Origin: Campylobacterales bacterium
GTDB taxonomy: Bacteria > Campylobacterota > Campylobacteria > Campylobacterales > JALSKU01
Direction of reading: 5' to 3'
Length of the DNA stretch: 5,514 nt
Assembly (NCBI GenBank): GCA_027038235.1
Contig: JALVXV010000314.1
Coordinates: 1 to 5,514 of the forward strand
The position numbers and the translations under genes are program-made. The notes under the pieces were generated by a model, which had not been told where the DNA came from, ran no database searches, and was given only the letters and a program-made list of their open reading frames with translations. Positions within the stretch are counted from its first letter, which is position 1. Every line of letters begins with the position of its first letter. Below are positions 1 through 5,199 of this stretch, in pieces.

Positions 1-1004
1 TCTTTCATAACATTTTTCGCAAATTCAAAAGTTATCTTTTGTCCCATAAGAGATGCATAAGCATTTAGATTTATAATGGCACTCTCTATCTCTCTTATAT
101 TATCACCCATATTTGTTGCTATATAGTTTATAATTTCATCATTTAAATTTATTCCATCAAGTTCACACTTTTTTTTGATAATTGCTATCTTTGTTTCAAG
201 CTCAGGTAGAGTTATATCAGCCTTTATACCCCACTCAAATCTACTCTTTAGTCTCTCTTCAAGTCCTGCTATCATCTTTGGAGGTTTATCAGAGGTTAAA
301 ACTATCTGTTTTCCATTATTGTGAAGTTCGTTAAAGGTATGAAAAAACTCCTCTTGAGTTTGAATTTTATTGCTTAAAAATTGTACATCATCTATAAGTA
401 AAATATCACAATTTCTATACTTTTCTCTAAATCTATCCATCGTTTGGTTTCTAAGGTTATAGGTAAAGTCATTCATAAACTGCTCTATTGTTGCATAGAT
501 GATCACCTTTCCCTTTTCACTTGCATAATTTCCTATGGCATGAACTAGGTGAGTTTTTCCAAGACCTGTTGGACCATATATAAAGACAGGATTATAAACA
601 ATTCCTGGTTTTTGAGCAACTGATTTAGCAACAGTAAAAGCAAATTGGTTAGAACTTCCTACTACAAAGCTACTAAAAGTAAAAGATGGATTTAGTATAG
701 TTCTTTTTTGTGAATTTTGTATCTCTTTTTGTATCTCTTTTTTTATACTTCCTCTTTTGTTTTTATTATCCTTTACTTGGATGATTATTTGAGGTTTTTT
801 TCCAGTTTTTATCTCATATAGATGAGATATTTTGTTAGAATATTTTGTCTTTATCCAATTTGCTATGAGAATATTTGGAACTTCAAAGATCAAAAGATTT
901 GATTTTGATTGTTTTTCATTGAAAGAGAGCTGTTTTATATATCTATTGTACTCTTGTAGAGTTATCTCTTTCTTTAAAAGCTCTAAGACATCATCTATAA
1001 GCAA
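1..1004 (-). CDS. dnaA: Chromosomal replication initiator DnaA (5' part; C-terminus beyond left edge)
   Basis: DnaA is the AAA+ ATPase that binds DnaA boxes, melts the origin and loads the helicase. I translated the minus strand: 334 codons are present and the frame runs off position 1. Domain I spans about residues 1-75, a Lys-rich linker (domain II) about 76-103, and the AAA+ domain III begins near 104. Visible motifs are Walker A GPTGLGKT (144-151), Walker B ILLIDD (201-206), sensor I VLTSD (235-239), box VII RLKSRF with Arg251 and Arg255, and sensor II NIRE with Arg304. Domain IV, the DNA-binding domain, is missing only because the window ends; DnaA of this phylum is usually around 440 residues. 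The start is TTG at 1004-1002: an in-frame TAA lies four codons upstream, no ATG or GTG fits, and AAGGGA sits 5 nt before the TTG. It diverges from ruvC across the origin segment, whose DnaA boxes could allow autoregulation. Confidence 0.96.
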   Translation of the reverse strand, partial: MLIDDVLELLKKEITLQEYNRYIKQLSFNEKQSKSNLLIFEVPNILIANWIKTKYSNKISHLYEIKTGKKPQIIIQVKDNKNKRGSIKKEIQKEIQNSQKRTILNPSFTFSSFVVGSSNQFAFTVAKSVAQKPGIVYNPVFIYGPTGLGKTHLVHAIGNYASEKGKVIIYATIEQFMNDFTYNLRNQTMDRFREKYRNCDILLIDDVQFLSNKIQTQEEFFHTFNELHNNGKQIVLTSDKPPKMIAGLEERLKSRFEWGIKADITLPELETKIAIIKKKCELDGINLNDEIINYIATNMGDNIREIESAIINLNAYASLMGQKITFEFAKNVMK

Positions 1005-1009
1005 ATTTT

Positions 1010-1015
1010 TCCCTT
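1010..1015 (-). promoter_or_regulatory. Ribosome binding site of dnaA (supports the TTG start)
   Basis: On the minus strand AAGGGA lies 5 nt before TTG. No other start codon lies between this site and the conserved first helix (LIDDVLELLKKEIT), so this site decides the start. A TTG start would lower translation of the initiator relative to ATG; that effect is inference. Confidence 0.7.
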
Positions 1016-1034
1016 AAATATAGTTTTTTACTTT

Positions 1035-1060
1035 TTCACATGTTGAAAACTATGTGAAAA
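1035..1060 (+). repeat. DnaA-box array, copy A
   Basis: This 26-bp block is laid out as plus box TTCACAT, a degenerate middle box (GTTGAAAAC) and a minus box TATGTGAAAA. It matches copy B at 1131-1156 in 23 of 26 positions. The middle box carries TTCAA instead of TTCAC on the minus strand, so it is probably weaker. Upstream T residues extend the first box to TTTTTCACAT. Confidence 0.8.
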
Positions 1061-1130
1061 TATATAAAATTTTAGCTAAAATACCTTAAATAATTGGTTA
1101 AAGTAATTTATAAAAGATATAAATTGATAA

Positions 1131-1156
1131 TTCACATAGTGAAAATTATGTGAAAA
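1131..1156 (+). repeat. DnaA-box array, copy B
   Basis: Second copy of the 26-bp array, starting exactly 96 bp after copy A, close to nine helical turns, so both copies face the same side of the helix. Differences from copy A are at positions 8, 9 and 15 of the block. Here all three boxes keep the TTCAC core (one plus, two minus), so this copy should be the stronger one. Confidence 0.8.
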
Positions 1157-1190
1157 AATGATAATTGCTTATCGTTTTTTATCATTTTTT
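1153..1190. repeat. 12-bp inverted repeat beside the origin boxes
   Basis: AAAAAATGATAA (1153-1164) and TTATCATTTTTT (1179-1190) are perfect reverse complements around a 14-nt centre. An alternative inner pairing is GATAA (1160-1164) with TTATC (1169-1173). The arms overlap the last DnaA box and the TTAT decamers. The stem has a single G-C pair, so it is unlikely to act as a strong terminator; extrusion or protein binding at the origin is possible. Confidence 0.5.
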
Positions 1191-1208
1191 ATGAAATATT
1201 ATATCAAG
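1169..1208 (+). promoter_or_regulatory. Four TTAT-led decamers: unwinding element or T-periodic ruvC promoter
   Basis: Four consecutive 10-mers start with TTAT: TTATCGTTTT, TTATCATTTT, TTATGAAATA, TTATATCAAG. The helical period fits AT-rich unwinding repeats next to DnaA boxes. It equally fits the periodic T stretches that replace the -35 box in Campylobacter sigma-70 promoters. A TATTAT hexamer at 1197-1202 is a plausible -10 box for ruvC, with transcription starting about 35 nt before the ATG. Both functions could coexist. Confidence 0.45.
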
Positions 1209-1245
1209 GATTTTAGAGATACCCATAATAAAGGATAGATACAAA

Positions 1246-1716
1246 ATGAATATATTAGGAATAGATCCCGGAAGTAGGAACTGTGGATATGCTATCATAA
1301 AAAAGGATAAAAATAGGCTTACTCTTATAGAAGCAGGACTTATAAAGATAAAAGAGACAAAGCTACAAGATCAAATAATGGAGCTTGTAGAGGGGCTTGA
1401 TGTGATTATAAAAAATAATACAATAGATGAAGTTGTTATTGAGGATATATTTTATGCTCACAATCCAAAAACAGTTTTAAAACTTGCCCAATTTCGAGGA
1501 GCACTCTCACTAAAGATACTCTTAGAGCTTGGAAACTTTTATGAATATACTCCACTTCAAGTAAAAAAAGCTGTAACAGGAAAGGCAAAAGCAGCTAAAG
1601 AGCAAGTGGCCTTTATGGTAAAAAGAATTTTAGGAATAAAACAAGATATTAAACCACTTGATATAACAGATGCTATAGCCATAGCTTTAACTCATGCCCA
1701 AAGAGTAAAATTATAG
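1246..1716 (+). CDS. ruvC: Crossover junction endodeoxyribonuclease RuvC
   Basis: RuvC cuts four-way Holliday junctions symmetrically after RuvAB branch migration, in cytoplasmic recombinational repair. The 156-aa length is normal for the family. The four acidic metal ligands of the RNase H-like fold are visible: Asp7 in GIDPGS, Glu66 in VVIEDIF, and Asp139 and Asp142 in LDITDA, matching E. coli D7, E66, D138 and D141. The family's C-terminal ALTH is at 147-150. The ATG is preceded by AAGGAT at 1231-1236. It diverges from dnaA across the origin segment, an arrangement known in several Campylobacterota. No terminator is visible after the TAG; the next gene starts 57 bp later with its own promoter, so some readthrough is likely. 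Confidence 0.97.
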   Translation: MNILGIDPGSRNCGYAIIKKDKNRLTLIEAGLIKIKETKLQDQIMELVEGLDVIIKNNTIDEVVIEDIFYAHNPKTVLKLAQFRGALSLKILLELGNFYEYTPLQVKKAVTGKAKAAKEQVAFMVKRILGIKQDIKPLDITDAIAIALTHAQRVKL

Positions 1717-1734
1717 ATACCCTGCAAAAAAATA

Positions 1735-1743
1735 TGGTATAAT
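1735..1743 (+). promoter_or_regulatory. Extended -10 promoter of the DUF3597 gene
   Basis: TGGTATAAT is a perfect extended -10 (TGN plus TATAAT) inside the 57-bp ruvC downstream gap. Transcription would start near 1750. An AAAGGAT ribosome site at 1763-1769 then lies 4-5 nt before the ATG at 1774. No good -35 box is seen, as is usual in this phylum. Confidence 0.75.
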
Positions 1744-1773
1744 ATGGCATAAATTTTTTTATAAAGGATAAAT

Positions 1774-2196
1774 ATGGGTCTATTTAGTTCAATATTACAC
1801 AAATTGGGATTTGGTAGTGAAGAGGAGAAGGTAGAGGTAGAGGGTAGCTCTGAAGTAGCACAAGCTTCTACACCAGTACAAGATGAGGGTGTTGTAGTAG
1901 AGGAGGTAGAGGAGATTCAAAGTGTAAAAGAGATTCCTGTTGTGGATGTTTTAAAACATCTTGAAGAGTTATCAGCAAAAAAACCGGGACTTAATTGGAA
2001 AACATCTATTGTTGATTTATTAAAGCTCTTAGATATTGAAAGCTCTTACTCTTTTAGAAAAGAGTTGGCAAAAGAGTTAAATTGTCCAGAGGATTTTATG
2101 AGCGATTCTGCAAAGATGAATGTATGGCTACATAAGACTGTTTTGAAAAAAATAGCTCAAAATGGTGGAAATATTCCTCAAGATCTATTGGATTGA
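1774..2196 (+). CDS. DUF3597 domain protein
   Basis: A 140-aa soluble protein I recognise as the DUF3597 family from its C-terminal half: PGLNWKTSIVDLLKLLDIES (71-90), RKELAKELN (95-103), and DSAKMNVWLHKTVLKKIAQN (111-130) ending in GGNIPQDLLD. The biochemical role of this family is not known to me. Layout: a short amphipathic N-terminal helix (MGLFSSILHKLGFG), a flexible linker rich in Glu and Val (about 15-50), and a compact helical domain (about 54-140). There is no signal peptide or membrane helix. The linker is encoded by GTAGAGG-like repeats near 1830-1845 and 1896-1912, which may have grown by slippage. It has its own promoter and a hairpin terminator, so it forms a one-gene transcript. 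Confidence 0.85.
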   Translation: MGLFSSILHKLGFGSEEEKVEVEGSSEVAQASTPVQDEGVVVEEVEEIQSVKEIPVVDVLKHLEELSAKKPGLNWKTSIVDLLKLLDIESSYSFRKELAKELNCPEDFMSDSAKMNVWLHKTVLKKIAQNGGNIPQDLLD

Positions 2197-2202
2197 TGAT
2201 CA

Positions 2203-2247
2203 AAACTACTCCTCATAGTATTTTATAAGGAGTAGTTTCAAATTTTT
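2203..2247 (+). terminator. Rho-independent terminator after the DUF3597 gene
   Basis: AAACTACTCCT (2203-2213) pairs perfectly with AGGAGTAGTTT (2228-2238), an 11-bp stem with a 14-nt loop, followed after four bases by TTTTT (2243-2247). It begins 6 nt after the TGA stop. The 3' arm contains AGGAG, the only Shine-Dalgarno-like sequence before the next gene, but it lies about 30 nt from that ATG. Confidence 0.75.
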
Positions 2248-2261
2248 AAAAGTAGTAGAAA

Positions 2262-2765
2262 ATGCAAGAGAGTTTAAATAAAGATTCAAGAAGTAAGTTA
2301 AGGACGATACTCGTTATTTGGGGAGCTATGGTAATGGCACTTATTGTCTATTTTATCGTAGCTTATATAATTTTTACTACAAAATCTATGCATTTTATGA
2401 AAACACCAGATTTTTTAAATGAAGTTTTTATTGGTGGGATTTCATATAAAATTGCAGCATTAATTCTCTCTTTTGCTATTTTTATAGGAGCTTACATATA
2501 TTTCAATAGTAGATATAAAAAGCTTGTCATGCAGATAAAAGAGGAAAATATATCTGATGTCAATGATAGATTAAATGCCTTTTCTCCTCTTTATACTACT
2601 CTTATGTTTACAGTATTAGCACTATATGAGGCGATAGCAATCATAGGTCTTGTAATATTTTTAACAACTGGAGATATAAATACATTTAGCACATTTTTAA
2701 TAATCGCTCTTTTTGGCTTTTTTACAGTAATGCCTACTAAAAATAAGCTAATTCCTCAAATATAA
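2262..2765 (+). CDS. Four-helix integral membrane protein of unknown function
   Basis: I do not recognise this 167-aa protein. It has four hydrophobic segments, about 16-39, 60-82, 109-135 and 140-157. A basic N-terminus (KDSRSKLR) and a basic, polar loop after the second segment (SRYKKLVMQIKEEN) suggest both ends and that loop are cytoplasmic. No signal peptide or catalytic motif is visible. The third segment has a buried Glu123 in LYEAIAIIGLVIFL, which recalls the ion-binding helix of ATP synthase c subunits, but the Gly-rich partner helix is absent. An in-frame TAG lies two codons before the ATG, so the start is firm. No Shine-Dalgarno sequence lies at normal distance, suggesting weak initiation. 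It sits just after the DUF3597 terminator and may depend on readthrough or a weak promoter near 2218-2229. Confidence 0.7.
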   Translation: MQESLNKDSRSKLRTILVIWGAMVMALIVYFIVAYIIFTTKSMHFMKTPDFLNEVFIGGISYKIAALILSFAIFIGAYIYFNSRYKKLVMQIKEENISDVNDRLNAFSPLYTTLMFTVLALYEAIAIIGLVIFLTTGDINTFSTFLIIALFGFFTVMPTKNKLIPQI

Positions 2766-2776
2766 AATAACGATAA

Positions 2777-2799
2777 GATAGAGCCTATCATTTCTTTTT
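2777..2799 (+). terminator. Weak candidate terminator after the membrane protein gene
   Basis: GATAG (2777-2781) pairs with CTATC (2785-2789) around AGC, followed by ATTTC and TTTTT (2795-2799). The stem has only 5 bp, and an alternative hairpin TATCA/TGATA (2786-2790 with 2799-2803) competes. Position and T-run fit a terminator, but strength is doubtful. The rest of 2800-2890 shows no ORF or clear structure. Confidence 0.3.
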
Positions 2800-2897
2800 G
2801 ATAATAATGGTGTAATGGCTTAGGACTAAACTTTTAACTTTTTCTCACTAAAATTGTACTAAACATAAGAGCTAGATTTCAAATATAAAAACATTTT

Positions 2898-2906
2898 TGA
2901 TACAAT
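2898..2906 (+). promoter_or_regulatory. Candidate extended -10 promoter upstream of unit 1
   Basis: TGATACAAT preceded by a T5 run resembles an extended -10 box. Transcription from here would give a leader of about 120 nt before the ATG at 3033. It has no counterpart upstream of unit 2, so the TATAAA box at 2963-2968, which does have one, is the better promoter candidate. Confidence 0.35.
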
Positions 2907-2962
2907 AAACAAAAAAGAGTATGTAGAGTATAGCTTTATAGGATTGTCTTTGAAATATACAA

Positions 2963-2968
2963 TATAAA
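2963..2968 (+). promoter_or_regulatory. Shared TATAAA -10 candidate of unit 1
   Basis: ATATAAAA here and at 4091-4098 sits 9-10 nt before each duplicated leader. Transcription from it would start around 2975, putting the heptamer hairpin at the extreme 5' end of the mRNA. Conservation of the box together with the hairpin and ribosome site argues for one promoter-leader module. No convincing -35 box is present. Confidence 0.4.
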
Positions 2969-2977
2969 AACAGACCA

Positions 2978-3026
2978 GTTAAAGCTCTAAGCTCTAAGCT
3001 CTAAGCTCTTAGCTTTTAAAAAGGAG
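2978..3026 (+). promoter_or_regulatory. Duplicated leader, copy 1: AGCTCTA heptamer hairpin plus ribosome site
   Basis: Three tandem AGCTCTA heptamers (2983-3003), a variant AGCTCTT (3004-3010) and AGCTTTT lead into AAAAAGGAG (3018-3026), 6 nt before the ATG. Copy 2 at 4108-4156 matches at 45 of 49 positions. A fold is visible: 2979-2986 with 3011-3019 (t3017 bulged), 2989-2991 with 3008-3010 (two bases bulged), and inner AGCT 2997-3000 with 3004-3007 around a 3-nt loop; 2992-2996 form a bulge. The stem reaches the first two A residues of the ribosome site. A role in translation control or mRNA 5'-end stability is inference. Confidence 0.65.
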
Positions 3027-3032
3027 TTTGTA

Positions 3033-3527
3033 ATGGCATTTGTAAATGAGTATATATCTCAAGAGGATATAAAGAGGTACAATTTGATAGAGTTGCAGAA
3101 TTACTACTATAAGTTAGACTATAGCGATCCTTTTGATCCTAAAACAGAAAAACTTCGCTGGACAATAGATAAAGAGAGAAATATCTGGCTTTTAGATGCT
3201 ATCTCAAGACATTTGCCTGATCCTAGAGAGGGGTGGACAGGTGAAGTATATTTTGTTTTATATTATCAAGGAAGGAAGATAGAGATTGTGTTAGAAGCTA
3301 TTGGTGGTGATAAAACTCTTGATCCAATTCCATATGTATGGAAAGTACTTCGCATAAAAGAGGAGGATATCAAAGGGTTTGATAAAGAAGATAAACAAGA
3401 GATGCTTAAAGTGCTTCAAGAGGCATTAAGTGAGTATGGATTAAATGGGTGGGCAGATTATGAATATGAAGAGTTAGGTTCTAAAAGACCAAAAGTAATA
3501 GCAGAGCTAATAGTGGAGGCGAAATAA
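3033..3527 (+). CDS. Acidic, Trp/Tyr-rich protein, possible immunity protein (unit 1, first gene)
   Basis: A 164-aa soluble protein with no signal peptide or membrane helix. From memory it resembles a family of conserved hypothetical proteins that open with MAFVNEY and share a WTIDKERN-like segment (here 43-50). Other visible features are an acidic start (ISQEDIKRYNLIE), a likely beta-strand pair GEVYFVLYYQGRKIEIVLE (70-88), the segment VWKVLRIKEEDI (102-113) and a helix KQEMLKVLQEALSEYG (121-136). Small, acidic and strand-helix in build, it looks like immunity proteins of polymorphic toxin systems, but no partner toxin is proven. The ATG has an ideal AAAAAGGAG site 6 nt upstream, at the end of the hairpin leader. 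Its TAA overlaps the next ATG by one base, so the two genes are translationally coupled. Confidence 0.75.
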   Translation: MAFVNEYISQEDIKRYNLIELQNYYYKLDYSDPFDPKTEKLRWTIDKERNIWLLDAISRHLPDPREGWTGEVYFVLYYQGRKIEIVLEAIGGDKTLDPIPYVWKVLRIKEEDIKGFDKEDKQEMLKVLQEALSEYGLNGWADYEYEELGSKRPKVIAELIVEAK

Positions 3528-3883
3528 TGGGATATACAGTAGATGAAGCAAATAAAGAGCTTGAAAAGATAATAAGTGGAGAGAGACCTGCTACCAAAAA
3601 TGAGCTAAGAGATATCATAAAAAATTTAGATGTTACAGATAATTATGCAAAAAAAGATGCAACTACACTTCTTTATAGTGGACTTGAAGATATAAAAATA
3701 GAGCTACTTGAAAAGGATCGCAATGTTCGTATGCTCAATCGTACTGAAGCTTATAGGTTTTTAGATGAAATCAAAGAAAATGATACCTTTAAAAAAGCAT
3801 GGCTTAAAGTAACAGGAGAGGTGATCAAGAAAGCAGACTTTGATAACTACAACTCTAATATCGGAAAGTTCATATATGGGTGA
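3527..3883 (+). CDS. 118-aa protein of unknown function, possible toxin fragment (unit 1, second gene)
   Basis: Starts within the TAATG overlap, with GGAGG at 3515-3519 placed 7 nt before the ATG. The protein is helical and charged, with no signal peptide. Segments are a helix 4-18, a helix 22-34, TTLLYSGLED (46-55), a Glu/Lys-rich helix, NRTEAYRFLDEI (71-82), and FKKAWLKVTGEVIKKA (88-103). The order YSG, then T-E with F-L-D, then AW with T-G recalls from memory a toxin domain at the C-termini of some polymorphic toxins. In those, the region after the AW segment continues further, so this could be a shortened form. That reading is weak. The stop codon follows a GGG run; skipping one G adds only seven residues, so a frameshift is not well supported. 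Alternatives are an adaptor or second immunity protein. Confidence 0.65.
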   Translation: MGYTVDEANKELEKIISGERPATKNELRDIIKNLDVTDNYAKKDATTLLYSGLEDIKIELLEKDRNVRMLNRTEAYRFLDEIKENDTFKKAWLKVTGEVIKKADFDNYNSNIGKFIYG

Positions 3884-3932
3884 AAATGCAAAGATAGGAT
3901 GAGTTCAATACCAAACAGAGTTTTAGACACTA

Positions 3933-4023
3933 AAAAAATATAGAACTTTTTACTAAAAATACAAAACTCACTAAGTCGTTCAAACAGTTCTATTTTCTTA
4001 ACCTAAAAAGTTCTATATTTTTT
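3933..4023. repeat. Perfect 20-bp inverted repeat with 51-nt centre
   Basis: Arms 3933-3952 and 4004-4023 are exact reverse complements, each holding ATATAGAAC or its complement flanked by A6 and T5 runs. Outside them AGAGTT (3917-3922) and AACTCT (4024-4029) also match, after a 10-nt offset on the left. The centre carries a third, partial arm, AGTTCTATTTT (3986-3996). On both strands the structure ends in a T6 run, so it could act as a bidirectional terminator after unit 1. The long centre is unusual for that role, and a small palindromic element is possible. No further ORF is seen in the 281-bp gap 3884-4164. Confidence 0.65.
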
Positions 4024-4091
4024 AACTCTTTAAAGCCCAAAAGGAAACCAATAGGTATCGCATTTGATAACTCTGTAAACATAGTTAAAGA

Positions 4092-4097
4092 TATAAA
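4092..4097 (+). promoter_or_regulatory. Shared TATAAA -10 candidate of unit 2
   Basis: TATAAA at the position equivalent to 2963-2968 of unit 1, about 10 nt before the leader hairpin. A further weak likeness upstream (ATAGGTATCGCATTTGA at 4051-4067 versus ATAGGATTGTCTTTGA near 2938-2953) suggests that the duplicated segment once extended further left. Confidence 0.4.
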
Positions 4098-4107
4098 ACC
4101 AAACCAA

Positions 4108-4156
4108 GTTAAAGCTCTTAGCTCTAAGCTCTTGGCTCTAAGCTTTTAAAAAGGAG
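4108..4156 (+). promoter_or_regulatory. Duplicated leader, copy 2: heptamer hairpin plus ribosome site
   Basis: Aligns without gaps to 2978-3026 (offset 1130) with four substitutions. All four respect the copy 1 fold: t4119 and a4140 swap the pair 2989/3010; g4134 turns an A-U pair into G-U with t4130; t4133 is in the loop. AAAAAGGAG (4148-4156) is identical, and its GGAG lies 8 nt before the ATG at 4165. The heptamer order here is AGCTCTT, AGCTCTA, AGCTCTT, GGCTCTA. Confidence 0.65.
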
Positions 4157-4164
4157 AGTGCACG

Positions 4165-5199
4165 ATGAAAAAATATAAAAATAAAATAATATTAGCATTC
4201 ATAGGCTTAGTACTTATGAGTGTTTATATATTTTTTACTACTTGGCAAAAAAGAACATATCAAGAGGTGCATATGATGTATCCTCTTGAAAAGTCTAAAA
4301 ATCAAAAAGCTAGTGAAGAGTTTTTAAAAGCAATGGAGTATCGTATCTATATCAAAGAGTTACATCCCATTTTTGATTATGATAGCACCGTAATAGCACC
4401 TTTACTTGCAAAAATGGATTATCACTTTAAAAGAGGACAAACACTACTTCCAAAAGATAGTGTAGAAGATATAGTATGGTGGACACTTTTTTACAAGGAG
4501 ATATATGGTCTTTTAGTACCTCCAAGAAATGATAACTCAATGGCTTATGAAAATCTACCACCAAAAGAGTTTAGGAAAGTTCATGATATGGTTTTTGAAA
4601 TGATCATGCGATATCCAGAAGGAAAAGTCTATTTTGATATTCCTGAGATAAAAGCTTTTAGGTTTAAGGTTATGGCTATTTTGGTTGGGTTTTACATAGA
4701 TAGGTGTACTCGTAGGTATGAAGGCAAAGACCAAAAGATCAGAGCTGTAAAAGCTGCTAATGATATTGAATTGTACAAACACTTAAATAGTATATTAAAT
4801 AAATATAAACTTACATATTATAAATTTAGTCAAAATGTCACAAATAGACAGTTTATGCAAAATGAATATTTTTCCGATGTCATCTATATTTATACGGAAG
4901 TAATTATGAATTATACCTTTATATATCACACACAGAATCTTCCTGCTGACATATGCAACTCGGACAACTCCAAGTTAATAATTCAGTATTCCAATAGATT
5001 GATAAAATATATAGAAGATGAAAAAGACTTACAGTCAGAAAGGATATACGAAAGCTTATTTAAAAGGAATCATATCTCTTTTGTGCCAGATATTTTTAAA
5101 CTTTTAAACTATCGCTGTCCAAACCTTCAACCGGAGATAACTCAACTAGTAGATAAAGTAAATCAACTAAACATAAAATTCAATACAAAGGATAAATAA
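4165..5199 (+). CDS. Membrane-anchored helical protein of unknown function (unit 2, first gene)
   Basis: I do not recognise this 344-aa protein. A basic start (MKKYKNK) is followed by one hydrophobic helix, about 8-26, with no signal-peptidase site or lipobox Cys. It is probably an N-in single-pass anchor with about 315 residues in the periplasm. The remainder reads as alpha-helical and rich in Tyr, Phe, Lys and Ile, for example EEFLKAMEYRIYIKEL (51-66), EDIVWWTLFYKEIYGLL (101-117), EFRKVHDMVFEMIMRYPEGK (135-154) and ELYKHLNSILNKYK (202-215). No enzyme motif is seen. Cys at 181, 264 and 318 could form a disulfide if exported. It sits behind copy 2 of the leader, and its TAA overlaps the ATG of the following broken gene (TAATG), as in unit 1. 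A membrane immunity protein for an envelope toxin is one guess, without direct support. Confidence 0.75.
   Translation: MKKYKNKIILAFIGLVLMSVYIFFTTWQKRTYQEVHMMYPLEKSKNQKASEEFLKAMEYRIYIKELHPIFDYDSTVIAPLLAKMDYHFKRGQTLLPKDSVEDIVWWTLFYKEIYGLLVPPRNDNSMAYENLPPKEFRKVHDMVFEMIMRYPEGKVYFDIPEIKAFRFKVMAILVGFYIDRCTRRYEGKDQKIRAVKAANDIELYKHLNSILNKYKLTYYKFSQNVTNRQFMQNEYFSDVIYIYTEVIMNYTFIYHTQNLPADICNSDNSKLIIQYSNRLIKYIEDEKDLQSERIYESLFKRNHISFVPDIFKLLNYRCPNLQPEITQLVDKVNQLNIKFNTKDK

Larger units (their letters stand above)
1005..1245. other. Origin segment between dnaA and ruvC (oriC1-like)
   Basis: This 241-bp non-coding, very AT-rich gap has five exact TTCAC-core DnaA boxes: plus strand at 1032-1040 and 1129-1137, minus strand at 1052-1060, 1138-1146 and 1148-1156. 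TTCAC is the known core of Campylobacterota DnaA boxes. A sixth, degenerate box (TTCAA core, minus strand) lies at 1042-1050. The boxes fall in two clusters separated by about 68 bp of almost pure A+T. In Helicobacter, Wolinella, Sulfurimonas and Arcobacter the origin is bipartite, flanking dnaA; the ruvC-dnaA side is oriC1 and the dnaA-dnaN side, outside this window, is oriC2. Whether melting happens here or in oriC2 cannot be told from sequence. Confidence 0.8.

Noticed and set aside
832..1017. Plus-strand ORF of 61 codons
   Set aside because: It lies antisense within dnaA, whose conserved motifs fix the true frame; it has no ribosome site or recognisable product.
1153..1190. Rho-independent terminator for dnaA or ruvC
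   Set aside because: The stem has one G-C pair and lies upstream of both gene starts, where no transcript is expected to end.
2983..3010. CRISPR array or phase-variable heptamer tract
   Set aside because: Heptamers follow each other without spacers, which rules out CRISPR. The tract is in the leader, only four units long and imperfect, so slippage-driven switching is unlikely.
3878..3902. Frameshift at the GGG run ending the 118-aa protein
   Set aside because: Skipping one G continues the frame for only seven residues (ENAKIG and similar) before TGA, too short to show that a longer gene was broken here.
2978..4156. Integron cassette array with attC sites
   Set aside because: The repeats lie before the genes rather than after them, show no attC core pair GTTRRRY/RYYYAAC, and no integrase is present.
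4555..4782. Minus-strand ORF of 75 codons
   Set aside because: Antisense to the 344-aa coding region, no ribosome site, low-complexity composition typical of a shadow frame.
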